Shown here: in pieces, positions 19,101 through 27,846 of the stretch
How positions within the stretch are numbered: the stretch's first letter is position 1
Layout: every line of letters begins with the position of its first letter
Source: Methanogranum sp963676045
GTDB lineage: Archaea > Thermoplasmatota > Thermoplasmata > Methanomassiliicoccales > Methanomethylophilaceae
Reading direction: 5' to 3'
Length of the DNA: 64,000 nt
NCBI GenBank assembly: GCA_963676045.1
Contig: OY780938.1
Span: 62,001 to 126,000, forward strand
Notes under the pieces: model-generated
The model's input: the letters and a program-made list of their open reading frames with translations, nothing else
Told to the model about the DNA's origin: nothing
The model's database searches: none
Translations under genes and position numbers: made by a program

Positions 19101-19317
19101 CATGAGAGCGGACAAGATCAATCTGATCATAAATACGCCCTCGGAAAAATCAGGGCCAGTCCGTGATGGTCATAAGATGCGCAGATTGGCAGTGGAGCTC
19201 GAGATACCGTTCCTTACGACGATACAGGGTGCAGATGCAGCTGTAGGTGCCATCAAGGTGGCAAGGAACAAGCAGTTCTGTGTCAAATCCACGAAGGAGT
19301 TCCATCTTCTGAAATAA
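16108..19317 (+). CDS. carB: Carbamoyl-phosphate synthase large subunit
   Basis: A 1069-residue synthetase subunit that uses two ATP, bicarbonate and ammonia to form carbamoyl phosphate. Two homologous ATP-grasp halves are evident: one opening IGSGPIIIGQAAEFDFSG near residue 11, the second opening IGSGPIRIGQGIEFDY near 550. A methylglyoxal-synthase-like allosteric domain follows at the C-terminus (about 935-1069, with TIYATKGTSTYL). It starts with GTG at 16108, overlapping the carA stop. Full length and intact. A strong hairpin at 19334 closes the operon. An OMP/UMP- or ornithine-responsive tail is expected for the family but is not shown here. Confidence 0.97.
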   Translation: MRKNYKKLMVIGSGPIIIGQAAEFDFSGTQACRSLREEGYETVLVNSNPATIQTDADTADSVYIEPLQADIVVKIIEKEGVDGIVSGMGGQTALNICSELAESGELDRLGVKLVGTQPDAIEMSEDRELFKETMERIGEPVPLSRSVNTIQEALEAVKVIGKYPVLVRPAFTLGGTGGGIAYSEGELMEICARGLAYSRIHQVLIEESVLGWKELEYEVMRDSNDNCIIVCNMENLDAMGIHTGESIVVAPLLTISDKDHQRLRTASLKIIRALGIEGGCNVQYALNPENSEYRVIEVNPRVSRSSALASKATGYPIARVATKIAVGYTLDEIPNRITGTTFAAFEPAIDYVVVKIPRWPFDKFRTVDRHLGTQMKSTGEMMSIGRTFEEALLKGLRSLEIGVKGLDRIEMNDEELIDELKHATDRRIFAIGEAIRKGWKIEKIAELAQWDEFFVRKLKNIVDMENRLANEPMTKDLMETAKRMGFSDDTIGDLTKKNCLEIRKIRKDMGIVPVYKMVDTCAAEFKAETPYFYSTYAKNTEAVARSDKKKVVLIGSGPIRIGQGIEFDYCCVHGVMALQEEGVEAIIINNNPETVSTDYDISDRLYFDPLDLEDVLNVIEYEDADGVICQYGGQTSVNLALDLEKALVGTKTKVLGTTPDQMDVAEDRRRFSKLMDDLGIRQPRSGTGYSFDEAKAIAEEIGYPVLVRPSYVLGGRAMEIVYSTDELKTYVDTAVKVSRHHPILIDKYLTEAIEIDIDTICDQNDVYIGGIMEHVEYAGCHSGDATMVLPPFTLSKDIIDRMVEITKQVALALKIKGLMNLQLAVKGGEVYMIEANPRASRTVPFISKATGIPLAKIGVKIMLGKTLKDFGLSGYRSIDHFAVKASVFPFLKLPGVDSILTPEMKSTGEVMGIDEDFDIACYKALTAAGNCLPTEGGVYITVNNSDKERVLPIAKELSQMGFTIYATKGTSTYLREHGVETMTVFKIDDNMSPNAIGLMRADKINLIINTPSEKSGPVRDGHKMRRLAVELEIPFLTTIQGADAAVGAIKVARNKQFCVKSTKEFHLLK

Positions 19318-19333
19318 GACCTTTAAAAAGCAA

Positions 19334-19366
19334 AAGGCCTGCCTCCGTTAAACGGGGCAAGGCCTT
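19334..19366. terminator. Strong terminator hairpin between carB and the LRR gene
   Basis: AAGGCCT at 19334-19340 pairs with AGGCCTT at 19360-19366. An inner GCC/GGC and CC/GG stem continues the helix with a bulge. It is followed on the plus strand by TATGTTTATTTTT. Convergent genes end on either side, so it probably serves both directions. Confidence 0.75.
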
Positions 19367-19384
19367 AATATGTTTATTTTTCAT

Positions 19385-21136
19385 TCATCTTCTTCTTTTC
19401 AGATATATCCATGCCGATATTACGATCAATATGACAAATATTGCAATGATCGCGAATATCAGGGAATAGTTCCCAGTACCATCATCTGTATCTTCCGAGG
19501 TTATCGTCACAGAGGTATTGTCGCTATAGGTGGAATCGAAGTCATCTGAAGATATCGTAGTTTCTATCGTAAGGCCGTTTGAACATTGTGTATCGAAGCA
19601 ATAGGACCCCAATGAACTGAATCCCGAGGTCCTCTCAATGTATATGTGGCTGAGCGATGAACAGTATTGGAATGCATAATCGCCGATAGTGTCCACATTA
19701 TTTGGTATCGTGACGTTTTCGATCGCATAACAATATTGGAATGCGCATTGGCCTATGGATTCAACTTTCTCCGGTATCAATATCGATCCAAGAAGATAGC
19801 ATTTAGAGAACGTATATTCCCCTATCTCCTCTATGTTGTCTGGCAATGTGACCGTCTCAAGGACATAGCATTTGTAGAATGCATGGTCGCCAAGGGATTC
19901 AACGGAGTCAGGTATGTTAATTGTTGTCAATGACGAGCATAGGCAGAACGCGTAGTCGCCTATAGATTCCACACTGTTCGGAATATTCATCGAAGCCAAT
20001 GATGAACAACCGTAGAATGCATAATCACCTATGGATTCGGTGTTCTCAGATAGGTCAATCGATGTTAATGATGAACAGCAATAGAAAACGTAATCATTTA
20101 TCGCATCAAGGTCATTGGGCAATATGACAGAGACCAAAGCTGAACAATCGTAGAATGTGCATTCGCCGATCGATGTGACGGTGTCAGGAATGGTGATGGA
20201 GGTCAGTGATGAACAACCGTAGAATGCGTACACTCCAAGAGAGGTAATATTTTCTGGTATGGAAATAGACACGATAGCTGAACAACCGTAGAATGCGTAT
20301 TTCGGGATCGAGGTCATGTTGTCAGAAAGCGTTACATATGTCAGGGACGAACAATATTGGAATGTGTATTTGCCGATCGATGTGACGCTATCAGGAAGGG
20401 TGATCGATGTCAATGCATAGCATTTGTAGAATGCGTCATCGCCTATGGTAAGTAGGTTATCTGGCATGGATATCGATGTGAGTGAATAGCACATGTCAAA
20501 GGCATAGTTGCCTATTGCCGTCACACTTTCAGGCAATTCGATGGCGGTCAATCCATAGCAATAGTCGAAGGAATGGTTTCCAATGGTAACGACATCTCCG
20601 GACAGCGTTACCGAAGTAAGGCCGTAGCAGCCGTAGAATACATAGTCCGCTATCGATTCTACATTTTCTGGGATTGTTATGGAAGTGAGGCCAGAGCAAC
20701 CATAGAACGCATACTCATCAATGGTCGTTATTTCATCGGGGATATATACGGACCCAAGACCGTAGCAGCCGTAGAACGCACGATTACCGATGGAGGTTAC
20801 TTTGTATGTGACACCATTGTAGGTGACTTCGGAAGGTATCGTCAAAGTACCATCTGTTGATGTCGATATCGCAGAGGAAGATCCATTTCCGACTTGCACA
20901 GTATGCTCCGATGTGGATGTTATGCAATATGTTATTTCGACGCCTTCATCAGTATAATCTGTAAAGGTCGTCGTACTTGTGGCATCGGAATCATCAGCGA
21001 TAGCGATAAAACCTGCAACACATACGACGGACAGGATAGCAAAAATCGCAGATATCTTGATGGTCGTATGTCTTTTTAGATTATTTTCACTCTTTTTATG
21101 ATTGCCCTCATTTCTATTAGAAATCATACGATTCAA
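19385..21136 (-). CDS. BspA-like leucine-rich-repeat surface protein
   Basis: A 583-residue exported protein. A cytoplasmic basic N-terminus of about 25 residues precedes a signal/anchor helix (about 27-46) and the motif ADDSDATSTT. Residues of about 90-500 are roughly 23-residue leucine-rich repeats of the LRR_5/BspA type, with units such as SIGDYAFYGCSSLTSI and IPDSVESLGDHAFYKC repeated many times. The C-terminus is a transmembrane helix (LIFAIIAIFVILIVISAWIYL) ending KRRR. BspA-like LRR proteins in host-associated microbes and protists often bind host or bacterial surfaces; that role is inferred here. It is convergent with carB. The next upstream gene in the same direction is a DUF308-type membrane protein. 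Confidence 0.9.
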   Translation of the reverse strand: MNRMISNRNEGNHKKSENNLKRHTTIKISAIFAILSVVCVAGFIAIADDSDATSTTTFTDYTDEGVEITYCITSTSEHTVQVGNGSSSAISTSTDGTLTIPSEVTYNGVTYKVTSIGNRAFYGCYGLGSVYIPDEITTIDEYAFYGCSGLTSITIPENVESIADYVFYGCYGLTSVTLSGDVVTIGNHSFDYCYGLTAIELPESVTAIGNYAFDMCYSLTSISMPDNLLTIGDDAFYKCYALTSITLPDSVTSIGKYTFQYCSSLTYVTLSDNMTSIPKYAFYGCSAIVSISIPENITSLGVYAFYGCSSLTSITIPDTVTSIGECTFYDCSALVSVILPNDLDAINDYVFYCCSSLTSIDLSENTESIGDYAFYGCSSLASMNIPNSVESIGDYAFCLCSSLTTINIPDSVESLGDHAFYKCYVLETVTLPDNIEEIGEYTFSKCYLLGSILIPEKVESIGQCAFQYCYAIENVTIPNNVDTIGDYAFQYCSSLSHIYIERTSGFSSLGSYCFDTQCSNGLTIETTISSDDFDSTYSDNTSVTITSEDTDDGTGNYSLIFAIIAIFVILIVISAWIYLKRRR

Positions 21137-21205
21137 TCGTAATATCTACAAATATTAAATATTTAACGATATTCATTAATTATAATATACGACCCATATC
21201 TGAGA

Positions 21206-22333
21206 TCATGCATAATTCCGATTGACAGTTTTTATCTCCTTAAGCCTAAGCGAGGATATCGTAGTACCAAGCGAGATCATTGTAATAGACATCAATGCCA
21301 TCGTGAAGAGCATCATAGTACCGGAGAATATGCCAGGCATCAAAGCGTTAATTCCGAAAAGCATCATGGTGAGGCTGCTTACCCATATTCTGATCTTCAC
21401 TTTTTCCATATGTTCATCCTTCTTCAAGAGCATCCTGATAAGACGCAGTCCTTCTGTAAGATTAAGCAACCCTAGTGCATAGGCCATCAACAAGTACAGC
21501 GTATGCGATGGAATTATGACGGTCACCATTGCGATTGTCATACAGATCATACCTATGATTATCACCAAAGGGGTTCTCTCTGTCTTGCCGATCGGTGTAT
21601 CGCCTGCAGATATCAATCTCAATGCAAGGATCATCAGGAATACCGCCATCGTGCCTCTCATCGACAATTCGTCGCCTTCCTTCATCATTAGCAATATCGC
21701 GATCACTTCGCACAGCATGACGATACCGCTGAATAGCATCGTAAGCGAAGCGATCGGGAATTCGTTCCCTTCATGAGTTGGGAAATCAGTTCTGAAATAG
21801 GCCATGAGGGTCATCGTTATCCCCATTGCAAGCATAACGATTCCAGATATGAGGTATTCATTAGACCCGAATACGTCCATGATAAGCAAGATCGTGAATA
21901 TCATCTGTATTCCAAATAGCCCACAGAGTGATCTTAGGACGATCCCGTTGTCATTCCTGCCTTTTATAGCCCATATGAAGCACATGGCCGTGTATATGAC
22001 AAGGATGCCGACCGTAAGGACCTGTATGAGCTCCTTCAGGGTGTATGGCAGAAGGAGATCGAAGATGCCGACGATTATACCTATCGAACCAAGTATGGAT
22101 AGAATGATAGAACGACGGAATTTACCAAACGGAGTGTCTCCGCTCATTATCCTCAATGATATCAAGAGGATCAGTATTCCTTCCACCGAGCCCATGTCCT
22201 CGCGGGGTCCATAGTACTGATATAGGCCGTATATCCCGGCGACCAGGAAGAGAAGCCCTATGAGATACATCAATATCTGTTCGCTGGGGACAGATGAGGT
22301 CTTCATTAGAATCCTTTTGATATCTGATGACAT
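21206..22333 (-). CDS. Polytopic membrane protein, HdeD/DUF308-like
   Basis: A 375-residue integral membrane protein with about ten to twelve short hydrophobic helices and little soluble sequence. Repeated pieces such as LIGLLFLVAGIYGLYQYYG and LFGINALMPGIFSG resemble the paired-helix modules of HdeD/DUF308 proteins. A polar ISAGDTPIGK segment and an earlier MSGDTPFGKFRR segment suggest an internal duplication. Function is unknown. It is downstream of the MMPL exporter at 22439 in the same direction, about 105 bp away across a strong hairpin, so it probably has its own promoter. Bacterial HdeD is linked to acid stress, but transferring that role here would be unsafe. Confidence 0.6.
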   Translation of the reverse strand: MSSDIKRILMKTSSVPSEQILMYLIGLLFLVAGIYGLYQYYGPREDMGSVEGILILLISLRIMSGDTPFGKFRRSIILSILGSIGIIVGIFDLLLPYTLKELIQVLTVGILVIYTAMCFIWAIKGRNDNGIVLRSLCGLFGIQMIFTILLIMDVFGSNEYLISGIVMLAMGITMTLMAYFRTDFPTHEGNEFPIASLTMLFSGIVMLCEVIAILLMMKEGDELSMRGTMAVFLMILALRLISAGDTPIGKTERTPLVIIIGMICMTIAMVTVIIPSHTLYLLMAYALGLLNLTEGLRLIRMLLKKDEHMEKVKIRIWVSSLTMMLFGINALMPGIFSGTMMLFTMALMSITMISLGTTISSLRLKEIKTVNRNYA

Positions 22334-22416
22334 GGTAAATCCTTTATTTCGAAATCATTGAATCTTCATTCGTCAGTTCGATGAATATCGATTATGATAT
22401 TGAAAATAGATAAAGA

Positions 22417-22434
22417 AGGGGGGTCAACCCCCCT
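22417..22434 (-). terminator. GC-only hairpin terminator after MMPL exporter
   Basis: AGGGGGG-tcaa-CCCCCCT, a 7-bp perfect stem with a 4-base loop, sits 5 bp beyond the exporter stop codon. On the minus strand it is followed by TCTTTATCTATTTTC. Confidence 0.75.
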
Positions 22435-22438
22435 GTTT

Positions 22439-25015
22439 TCATTCTTCCTTGGGGACCTCATCCTTCTGTTCCTTTTTCTTCAGGAAATTCGGACCCTTCC
22501 AGCACCATTCGCCCATCAGATGCATCACAGCAGGTACGACGTACGTACGGACGATGAGGGCATCCACTATTATAGCGAATGCAAGGGCGAATCCAAATTG
22601 TTGGAGCATCACCATGTTGGAGATCATCAATGTGCCGAATGCACCACCCATGATGAGGCCGCAGATCGTGATCACAGATCCAGAGCTTACCAGGGCTTCT
22701 GTTATCGCGTCATCATTCGATAGGCCTCTATGCATATGATTCTCTTTGATACGCGTCGTCAGCAGGATATCGTAATCCATTCCCAGCCCTAGACATATCA
22801 CGACCAACACGATAGGTATCAGCCAGATCAAACCGATGTCTGAGAATACGAGATGTGTTATCGCGATGGTCCATACGACACTCATGAGGATTGTAACGAT
22901 CGAACGCAACGGTGTGAAGTAGGATTTGATTACAAAGAACAATAGGATGAAGATCAGGATGACCGCAAGTGCTATGATCTTGATAAATTCTCCATTTACT
23001 TCCTCAGACACTTCGTACATGACTGCTGCAGAACCTGTCAACCAAGCTTGGGTAAATTCTTGATTATTTCCCAGGAAAGTACTGACTTCTGCATGAATGG
23101 TGTGCAGAGAATCCATGGATTTATCAGACATTGACTGTTCATTTGTAATTATTGTCATTTTGACATATGTTACGGAGATCGTTCCATCGGTGTTCGTGTC
23201 CCCTCCCACTATGCCGGTCGTATAATTCATTCCACCGTCTACGATTGTACCATATGTGGTATCGTCATAGGATAATTCCATTCCTCCTGCTATTGCTGCA
23301 GCGGTTAGAACATATATGGTCTCCATATAGATGTTCAGGGAAGATGGGATTATAGTAGTATCATCCAGTATGCCTGTTTTTTCATCGTTGGTATAGAGTC
23401 TTAGCAGATATTCAGAATCTGTTTCTCCTGTTTCCTGGGGGCCTACAGATTCTATTGCGGCATCAGCTATTATAGCCCATACCTGAAGGCTGTATGCCTC
23501 TCCGATATTGCTGTCGTTGCTCGATATCGTATCAGATAGTCCTGTTAGCTTTTCATAGTAAGTGGTATAATTGCTATTCCACGTTAGCAAATACACTGTT
23601 TCCCCAGCTAGCGTGGTCGTACTTATGGTTGCGATACTGTCCTCCAGTTCTAATACCTCATAGTCAGGCATTATCAATCCGCCATAGGTGTATTCCTCTA
23701 TGACATCCAGGCCCTCCTGTGACTCTCCAGTAAGCATGGTGCCCACCATGTCGTAGGATGTTTCTGAGGTTGCCACTACATACACCATTGGAACGGTGAA
23801 AAGTATTGCCGCTATGACGATCGCTTTTGCGTGAGCCAGTGAGAATTTGACAGATTTGTGGAAGTATTTATTTCCGAATCTGGAACATTTTCCGTACCAT
23901 CCGTTCATTGCTTTGCTGCCTTCTTGATAGGATTCTATCTTGGAAGGCCAGAATATTCTTTCTCCGAGAAGGTTAAGTATGGATGTTATCAGGGTGAGTG
24001 CTGCCAACAGAGCAATTGCGATACCGATGGCCAACATAACTCCCATTCCGCTTATGAGTGACAATGAACATATCGACATGGCACCGAATCCGATCATGAC
24101 CGCGATTCCGGATGTGGTTATGGATTCTCCTGCCCACACGATCGCTTCATGTATTGCCGTGTCGTGGTCTGCACCCTTTCTGCGTTCTTCTCTATATCTG
24201 GATACTATGAATATGCAATAGTCACAACCAGCACCCAGCATGGATACGATGATGAACATCTCTGTGATGAAGAATATGTCCATCACACTTCCGACGAAGA
24301 ACAATCCAAGGAATGCAATTGCAATTGCGACACCGATCGTGATAGGAGGCAGAGCAGATGCAAATACGGATCTGAAGAACAGACCTACTAAGATAAGAAT
24401 CAAGGATATTGAGAAAATATCGATATGAGAGATATCTTCCGTCGAACCAGTCATTATATCATATGTTATTGCGGGGTTCCCGGTAACATATGTGGAAAGA
24501 TCCGTATTGTTTTCTTTTTCAGCACTCTCAATGTACCCAGCGATCCATTCCCTGAGGGCTTTAGTATCATCAGTATAGCTTCCATCTGATACTGCCTCAT
24601 CTGAGAAGATGATGGCGATCATCCTCATACCCGAACCATCACTGTTATTGTAACTTTCATAGGGTACGATTATTTTCAAGGCTCCGTCTTTAAATTCAGT
24701 ATAATGTGCAATCAGTTCGATTTCGGCATCTTCTGAGGCCGTTTTTCCTGCATCATCATCATAGGTTATGATCAAAAGGTCGGTCGAATTGGATTCCCCA
24801 CTACTGCTTACAAAGTAATCTGTGATTATCTGAGCGCCCATGCTCGATTCCGAACTAGAATCTGCCATATTGTTTGTATTATAGTCGAGTTTGTCTATCG
24901 CTTTGTCAAAGAAAGGCACTGCGATGATAAGCGCTGCAATCCAAATTATTATAATCAGCTTGGAATGCTTTGTGATTCCATTAGCTAATTTTTCAAATAT
25001 CATAAATATTGACAT
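22439..25015 (-). CDS. MMPL/RND-superfamily exporter 1
   Basis: An 858-residue transporter with the duplicated RND layout: one helix near residues 18-36, a large extracellular loop, five helices (about 195-345), a second single helix (about 395-415), another large Asp/Thr-rich extracellular loop, and five more helices to the end. Family motifs include the GAGCDYCIFIVSRYREE stretch in half one and GLGMDYDILLTTRIKE in half two, both bearing the membrane Asp used for proton coupling. Such proteins export lipids, peptides or drugs. It is paralogous to the protein encoded at 25135 and lies in the same direction, with a 119-bp spacer containing a hairpin. A TATA-like ATTATAAAT precedes the ATG by about 20 bp. 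Substrate unknown. Confidence 0.88.
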   Translation of the reverse strand: MSIFMIFEKLANGITKHSKLIIIIWIAALIIAVPFFDKAIDKLDYNTNNMADSSSESSMGAQIITDYFVSSSGESNSTDLLIITYDDDAGKTASEDAEIELIAHYTEFKDGALKIIVPYESYNNSDGSGMRMIAIIFSDEAVSDGSYTDDTKALREWIAGYIESAEKENNTDLSTYVTGNPAITYDIMTGSTEDISHIDIFSISLILILVGLFFRSVFASALPPITIGVAIAIAFLGLFFVGSVMDIFFITEMFIIVSMLGAGCDYCIFIVSRYREERRKGADHDTAIHEAIVWAGESITTSGIAVMIGFGAMSICSLSLISGMGVMLAIGIAIALLAALTLITSILNLLGERIFWPSKIESYQEGSKAMNGWYGKCSRFGNKYFHKSVKFSLAHAKAIVIAAILFTVPMVYVVATSETSYDMVGTMLTGESQEGLDVIEEYTYGGLIMPDYEVLELEDSIATISTTTLAGETVYLLTWNSNYTTYYEKLTGLSDTISSNDSNIGEAYSLQVWAIIADAAIESVGPQETGETDSEYLLRLYTNDEKTGILDDTTIIPSSLNIYMETIYVLTAAAIAGGMELSYDDTTYGTIVDGGMNYTTGIVGGDTNTDGTISVTYVKMTIITNEQSMSDKSMDSLHTIHAEVSTFLGNNQEFTQAWLTGSAAVMYEVSEEVNGEFIKIIALAVILIFILLFFVIKSYFTPLRSIVTILMSVVWTIAITHLVFSDIGLIWLIPIVLVVICLGLGMDYDILLTTRIKENHMHRGLSNDDAITEALVSSGSVITICGLIMGGAFGTLMISNMVMLQQFGFALAFAIIVDALIVRTYVVPAVMHLMGEWCWKGPNFLKKKEQKDEVPKEE

Positions 25016-25091
25016 CCAGTATGGATTTATAATATTGTTCTTTTATCAATATTCACCAATAGTGGTAATTTATTCCTATAAATATGAATTC

Positions 25092-25109
25092 CGTGCCATT
25101 CAAGGCACG
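25092..25109 (-). terminator. Hairpin CGTGCC-attcaa-GGCACG between the two exporters
   Basis: A perfect 6-bp stem lies 26 bp beyond the stop of the exporter at 25135. The T-tract behind it on the minus strand is weak, so read-through to the second exporter is possible. Confidence 0.45.
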
Positions 25110-25134
25110 TAAAATGTTTGTCAGATGGTTGGGA

Positions 25135-27639
25135 TCATTCCTTTTCATTCTTTTGCAAGAATTTAGGGCCCTTCCAGCTCCAATCTCCCATTAGGTGCAT
25201 TAGAGCAGGTACCAGATATGGTATTATGATCAAGGAATCAACCAGGATCGCGAATCCCAATGCGAATCCGAACTCCTGCAACAGCGGAGAGGAGGACACC
25301 ATGAGCGTCAGGAATGTTCCGCCCATTAGCAGACCGCATAATGTTATTACAGATCCGGATTTTACCAATGCCTCGTCTATCGCATCATCATTCGACATTC
25401 CCTTCTTCTTGTTCTCCTTGATACGAGTGGTCAGCAGGATATCATAGTCCATTCCCAACCCCAGGCATACAACGAACAACACTATCGGAACTACCCATGT
25501 GACATCTATTCCCAATATCATGTTGAATACGATGTGGGTAAGTGCAAGTGTCCATGTTATTCCCAATATTATCGTAAGAAGTGAACGCATCGGTGTGAAA
25601 TACGATCCCAGAACGAACATTAGCAGGAAGAATATCAGTATCACGACACAGACCCTGATCCAATCGAACTGCGAGTTGACGGTATCGGATATCTCACCAA
25701 GGGATACGACAGAACCTGCGACCCAGCTTTTCTCCGTGATGTCGCTGTACTGTTCATCGTATGTTCCATGCACCAAGGAATCTATGGCATTTATGGAATC
25801 CATGGATTTCTGAGACATAGGTTCATCGATCAATATGACTGTGAGACATACGTATTTTCCATCGGTGGAGACCGTACCTCCAACATAATTCACAATGTAA
25901 TCGATGTAAGGTGCAACTGTTGCAGGGGCAGTCCCCCATCCGAATGTATCGAAAACCTGGGATATGTAGGGTTGGAGCACTTCTGGTAATTGTTCTACAG
26001 CGAGTTTGTTGATGCCCTCGGTTCCATAGTTTGCGGCTATGTACGCCTCTACCATGGCTGGTGTGACATTGCCTTCGCCATACACCTCTACGAGCGCCTC
26101 ATAGACCTGTTCATATACTGATGCATATACCTGGCTGTATATGCTTGCCCAAGGGGTTGGACCCAGCACATAGTCGACGTTGTCCGTATCGTTGGATTTT
26201 ATGCCCTCTGACATCGTGCTTGTCATGGTCAGATATTGTGTAGCATCGCTTGTCCACGTGAGAGTATGAGTGGTGGTGTCTATATTGGCCAGTGAGCTGT
26301 CCAGTTGTATGACCACATAAGTGGGCATTATAACACCGCCATCGGTATAATCGATTATCGTATCGATTCCTTCTTTACCCTCGCTGTCAGGCATGACGCT
26401 GATCATATCGAAAGAATCCTCCGCTGTCGCGATGACATATATGGCAGGTGCGGATACCAGCAAAGCTACGATCACGATCGGTATTGCATGTTTCTTCGAT
26501 ATGCGTGCCGCTTTTGTGAAATGTTTGTTTCCAAAGCTGGAGAATTTACCCCAGACGCCTTTTCTAGCTCTTCCTTCTGGGCCATATGATTCCATCTTCG
26601 ATGGCCAGAATATCTTATCGCCTATAAGTGCCAGAACAGCAGGTATGAAGGTCAATGCAGCTATCATCGCCAGCACTATGCCCAGTGCAAGTATGATTCC
26701 CATGGACATTATCATCGAGAATGAGCAGAGGCTCATGACACCGAAGCCGATTATGACTGCCAGTCCGGAAGTGGCTACCGATTCTCCAGCCCATTTTATT
26801 GCTTCTGTCAGTGCATCATTCTTTTCCTTGCCATTTTTGCGTTCCTCTTTGTATCTCGATACTATGAATATGGAATAATCACATCCAGCACCAAGCATGG
26901 ATACGAGGACTATGGTCGTCGTTATGTAGAATATATCAAGGAATCCTCCTATGAAGAATACCAAGGCCAGAACTATTCCGTAGGCCATACCTACCACTGC
27001 AGGCGGTATCACCGCTGTGATAATAGCATAGAAGAATAGTCCAAGAAGTATCAATATCAATAATATCGAGAATGGATCGATCTTTTCCATATCTGTCGTG
27101 GCACCGTTCTCGGTATCGTATTCAATGGCATCCGTACCTGTGACGTATGTGGTCAGGTCGATGTCTGTGTTCATCTTAGCTTCGGATACGATATCCCTCA
27201 TATTCTGGACCTCATTGGTCCCATTGAGATCGTCGCCGTATTGTATCGCTACGAGATAGACCCCGCTTTGAGTCTTATCTCCGTTCTTATTATATGATCC
27301 TAAAGAGATCAGAGAAGTATCAGTACCGTATTCGTCTGTTATCTGATCCGATAGACCACCTTCACCATAAATGAAATTCGAGATCTCAGACAATTCGTCT
27401 GCGCTGTCGTATTCTATTACGATTATCGTTCCTGTTGATGTGGTCTCTGCGAATTCGTCCTCTATGACCGCAAGTCCCTGATGCGATTCTGAATCAGTGC
27501 TCACCATTGAAGTGATGTCATAATTCAGAACATCTCTGTATTGAACAGCAAAAGGGACTGCGATAAGAAGCACGACCAACCAAATGGCTATGATAGCCTT
27601 CGGGCGTTTGATTATGGTCTTTGCCATTTTATCGAACAT
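25135..27639 (-). CDS. MMPL/RND-superfamily exporter 2
   Basis: An 834-residue transporter with the same twelve-helix, two-large-loop design as its neighbour at 22439. It has the matching GAGCDYSIFIVSRYKEE and GLGMDYDILLTTRIKENKKK motifs and the C-terminal GDWSWKGPKFLQK tail. The two look like an old tandem duplication. The frame is open to a TTG at 27663, but that codon is part of a palindromic operator. The ATG at 27639 follows an ideal AGGTGA ribosome binding site, so I start there. A TetR regulator is transcribed divergently, and matching palindromes flank the promoter, so the exporter is probably induced when the regulator's ligand appears. Confidence 0.9.
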   Translation of the reverse strand: MFDKMAKTIIKRPKAIIAIWLVVLLIAVPFAVQYRDVLNYDITSMVSTDSESHQGLAVIEDEFAETTSTGTIIVIEYDSADELSEISNFIYGEGGLSDQITDEYGTDTSLISLGSYNKNGDKTQSGVYLVAIQYGDDLNGTNEVQNMRDIVSEAKMNTDIDLTTYVTGTDAIEYDTENGATTDMEKIDPFSILLILILLGLFFYAIITAVIPPAVVGMAYGIVLALVFFIGGFLDIFYITTTIVLVSMLGAGCDYSIFIVSRYKEERKNGKEKNDALTEAIKWAGESVATSGLAVIIGFGVMSLCSFSMIMSMGIILALGIVLAMIAALTFIPAVLALIGDKIFWPSKMESYGPEGRARKGVWGKFSSFGNKHFTKAARISKKHAIPIVIVALLVSAPAIYVIATAEDSFDMISVMPDSEGKEGIDTIIDYTDGGVIMPTYVVIQLDSSLANIDTTTHTLTWTSDATQYLTMTSTMSEGIKSNDTDNVDYVLGPTPWASIYSQVYASVYEQVYEALVEVYGEGNVTPAMVEAYIAANYGTEGINKLAVEQLPEVLQPYISQVFDTFGWGTAPATVAPYIDYIVNYVGGTVSTDGKYVCLTVILIDEPMSQKSMDSINAIDSLVHGTYDEQYSDITEKSWVAGSVVSLGEISDTVNSQFDWIRVCVVILIFFLLMFVLGSYFTPMRSLLTIILGITWTLALTHIVFNMILGIDVTWVVPIVLFVVCLGLGMDYDILLTTRIKENKKKGMSNDDAIDEALVKSGSVITLCGLLMGGTFLTLMVSSSPLLQEFGFALGFAILVDSLIIIPYLVPALMHLMGDWSWKGPKFLQKNEKE

Positions 27640-27649
27640 GTTTTCACCT

Positions 27650-27700
27650 TTGAGCGTGCTCAATTATGATTTCATATTTAATGTTATTGAGCATGCTCAA
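27650..27700. promoter_or_regulatory. Two palindromic TetR operators flanking the exporter TATA box
   Basis: TTGAGCGTGCTCAA (27650-27663, one mismatch to perfect symmetry at the centre) and TTGAGCATGCTCAA (27687-27700, perfect) are 37 bp apart, about 3.5 helical turns. A TATA-like ATTAAATAT for the minus-strand exporter gene lies between them. Bound regulator would block both TATA-box recognition and the start site. Confidence 0.75.
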
Positions 27701-27793
27701 TAGAGATATAGAAGAAAAATACTATATATGGCCATTATTTTTCGAATAATCATTATATATCTATTAAAACAGTTTATTTATTATCTTATTCAT

Positions 27794-27807
27794 TTGAGCA
27801 TAATCAA
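27794..27807. promoter_or_regulatory. Third, imperfect operator near the tetR start
   Basis: TTGAGCATAATCAA shares the left half and the outer bases of the two exporter operators. It lies 40 bp before the TetR-family start codon, a reasonable autoregulatory site. Confidence 0.5.
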
Positions 27808-27846
27808 ATATGGAACGTAGTTATGTAAAATAATATAGAGAAGGAT

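Noticed and set aside
19500..20850. Short DNA repeats (such as CCGTAGAATGC) in the LRR gene
   Set aside because: They encode the AFYGC consensus of leucine-rich repeats and are not a mobile or regulatory repeat.
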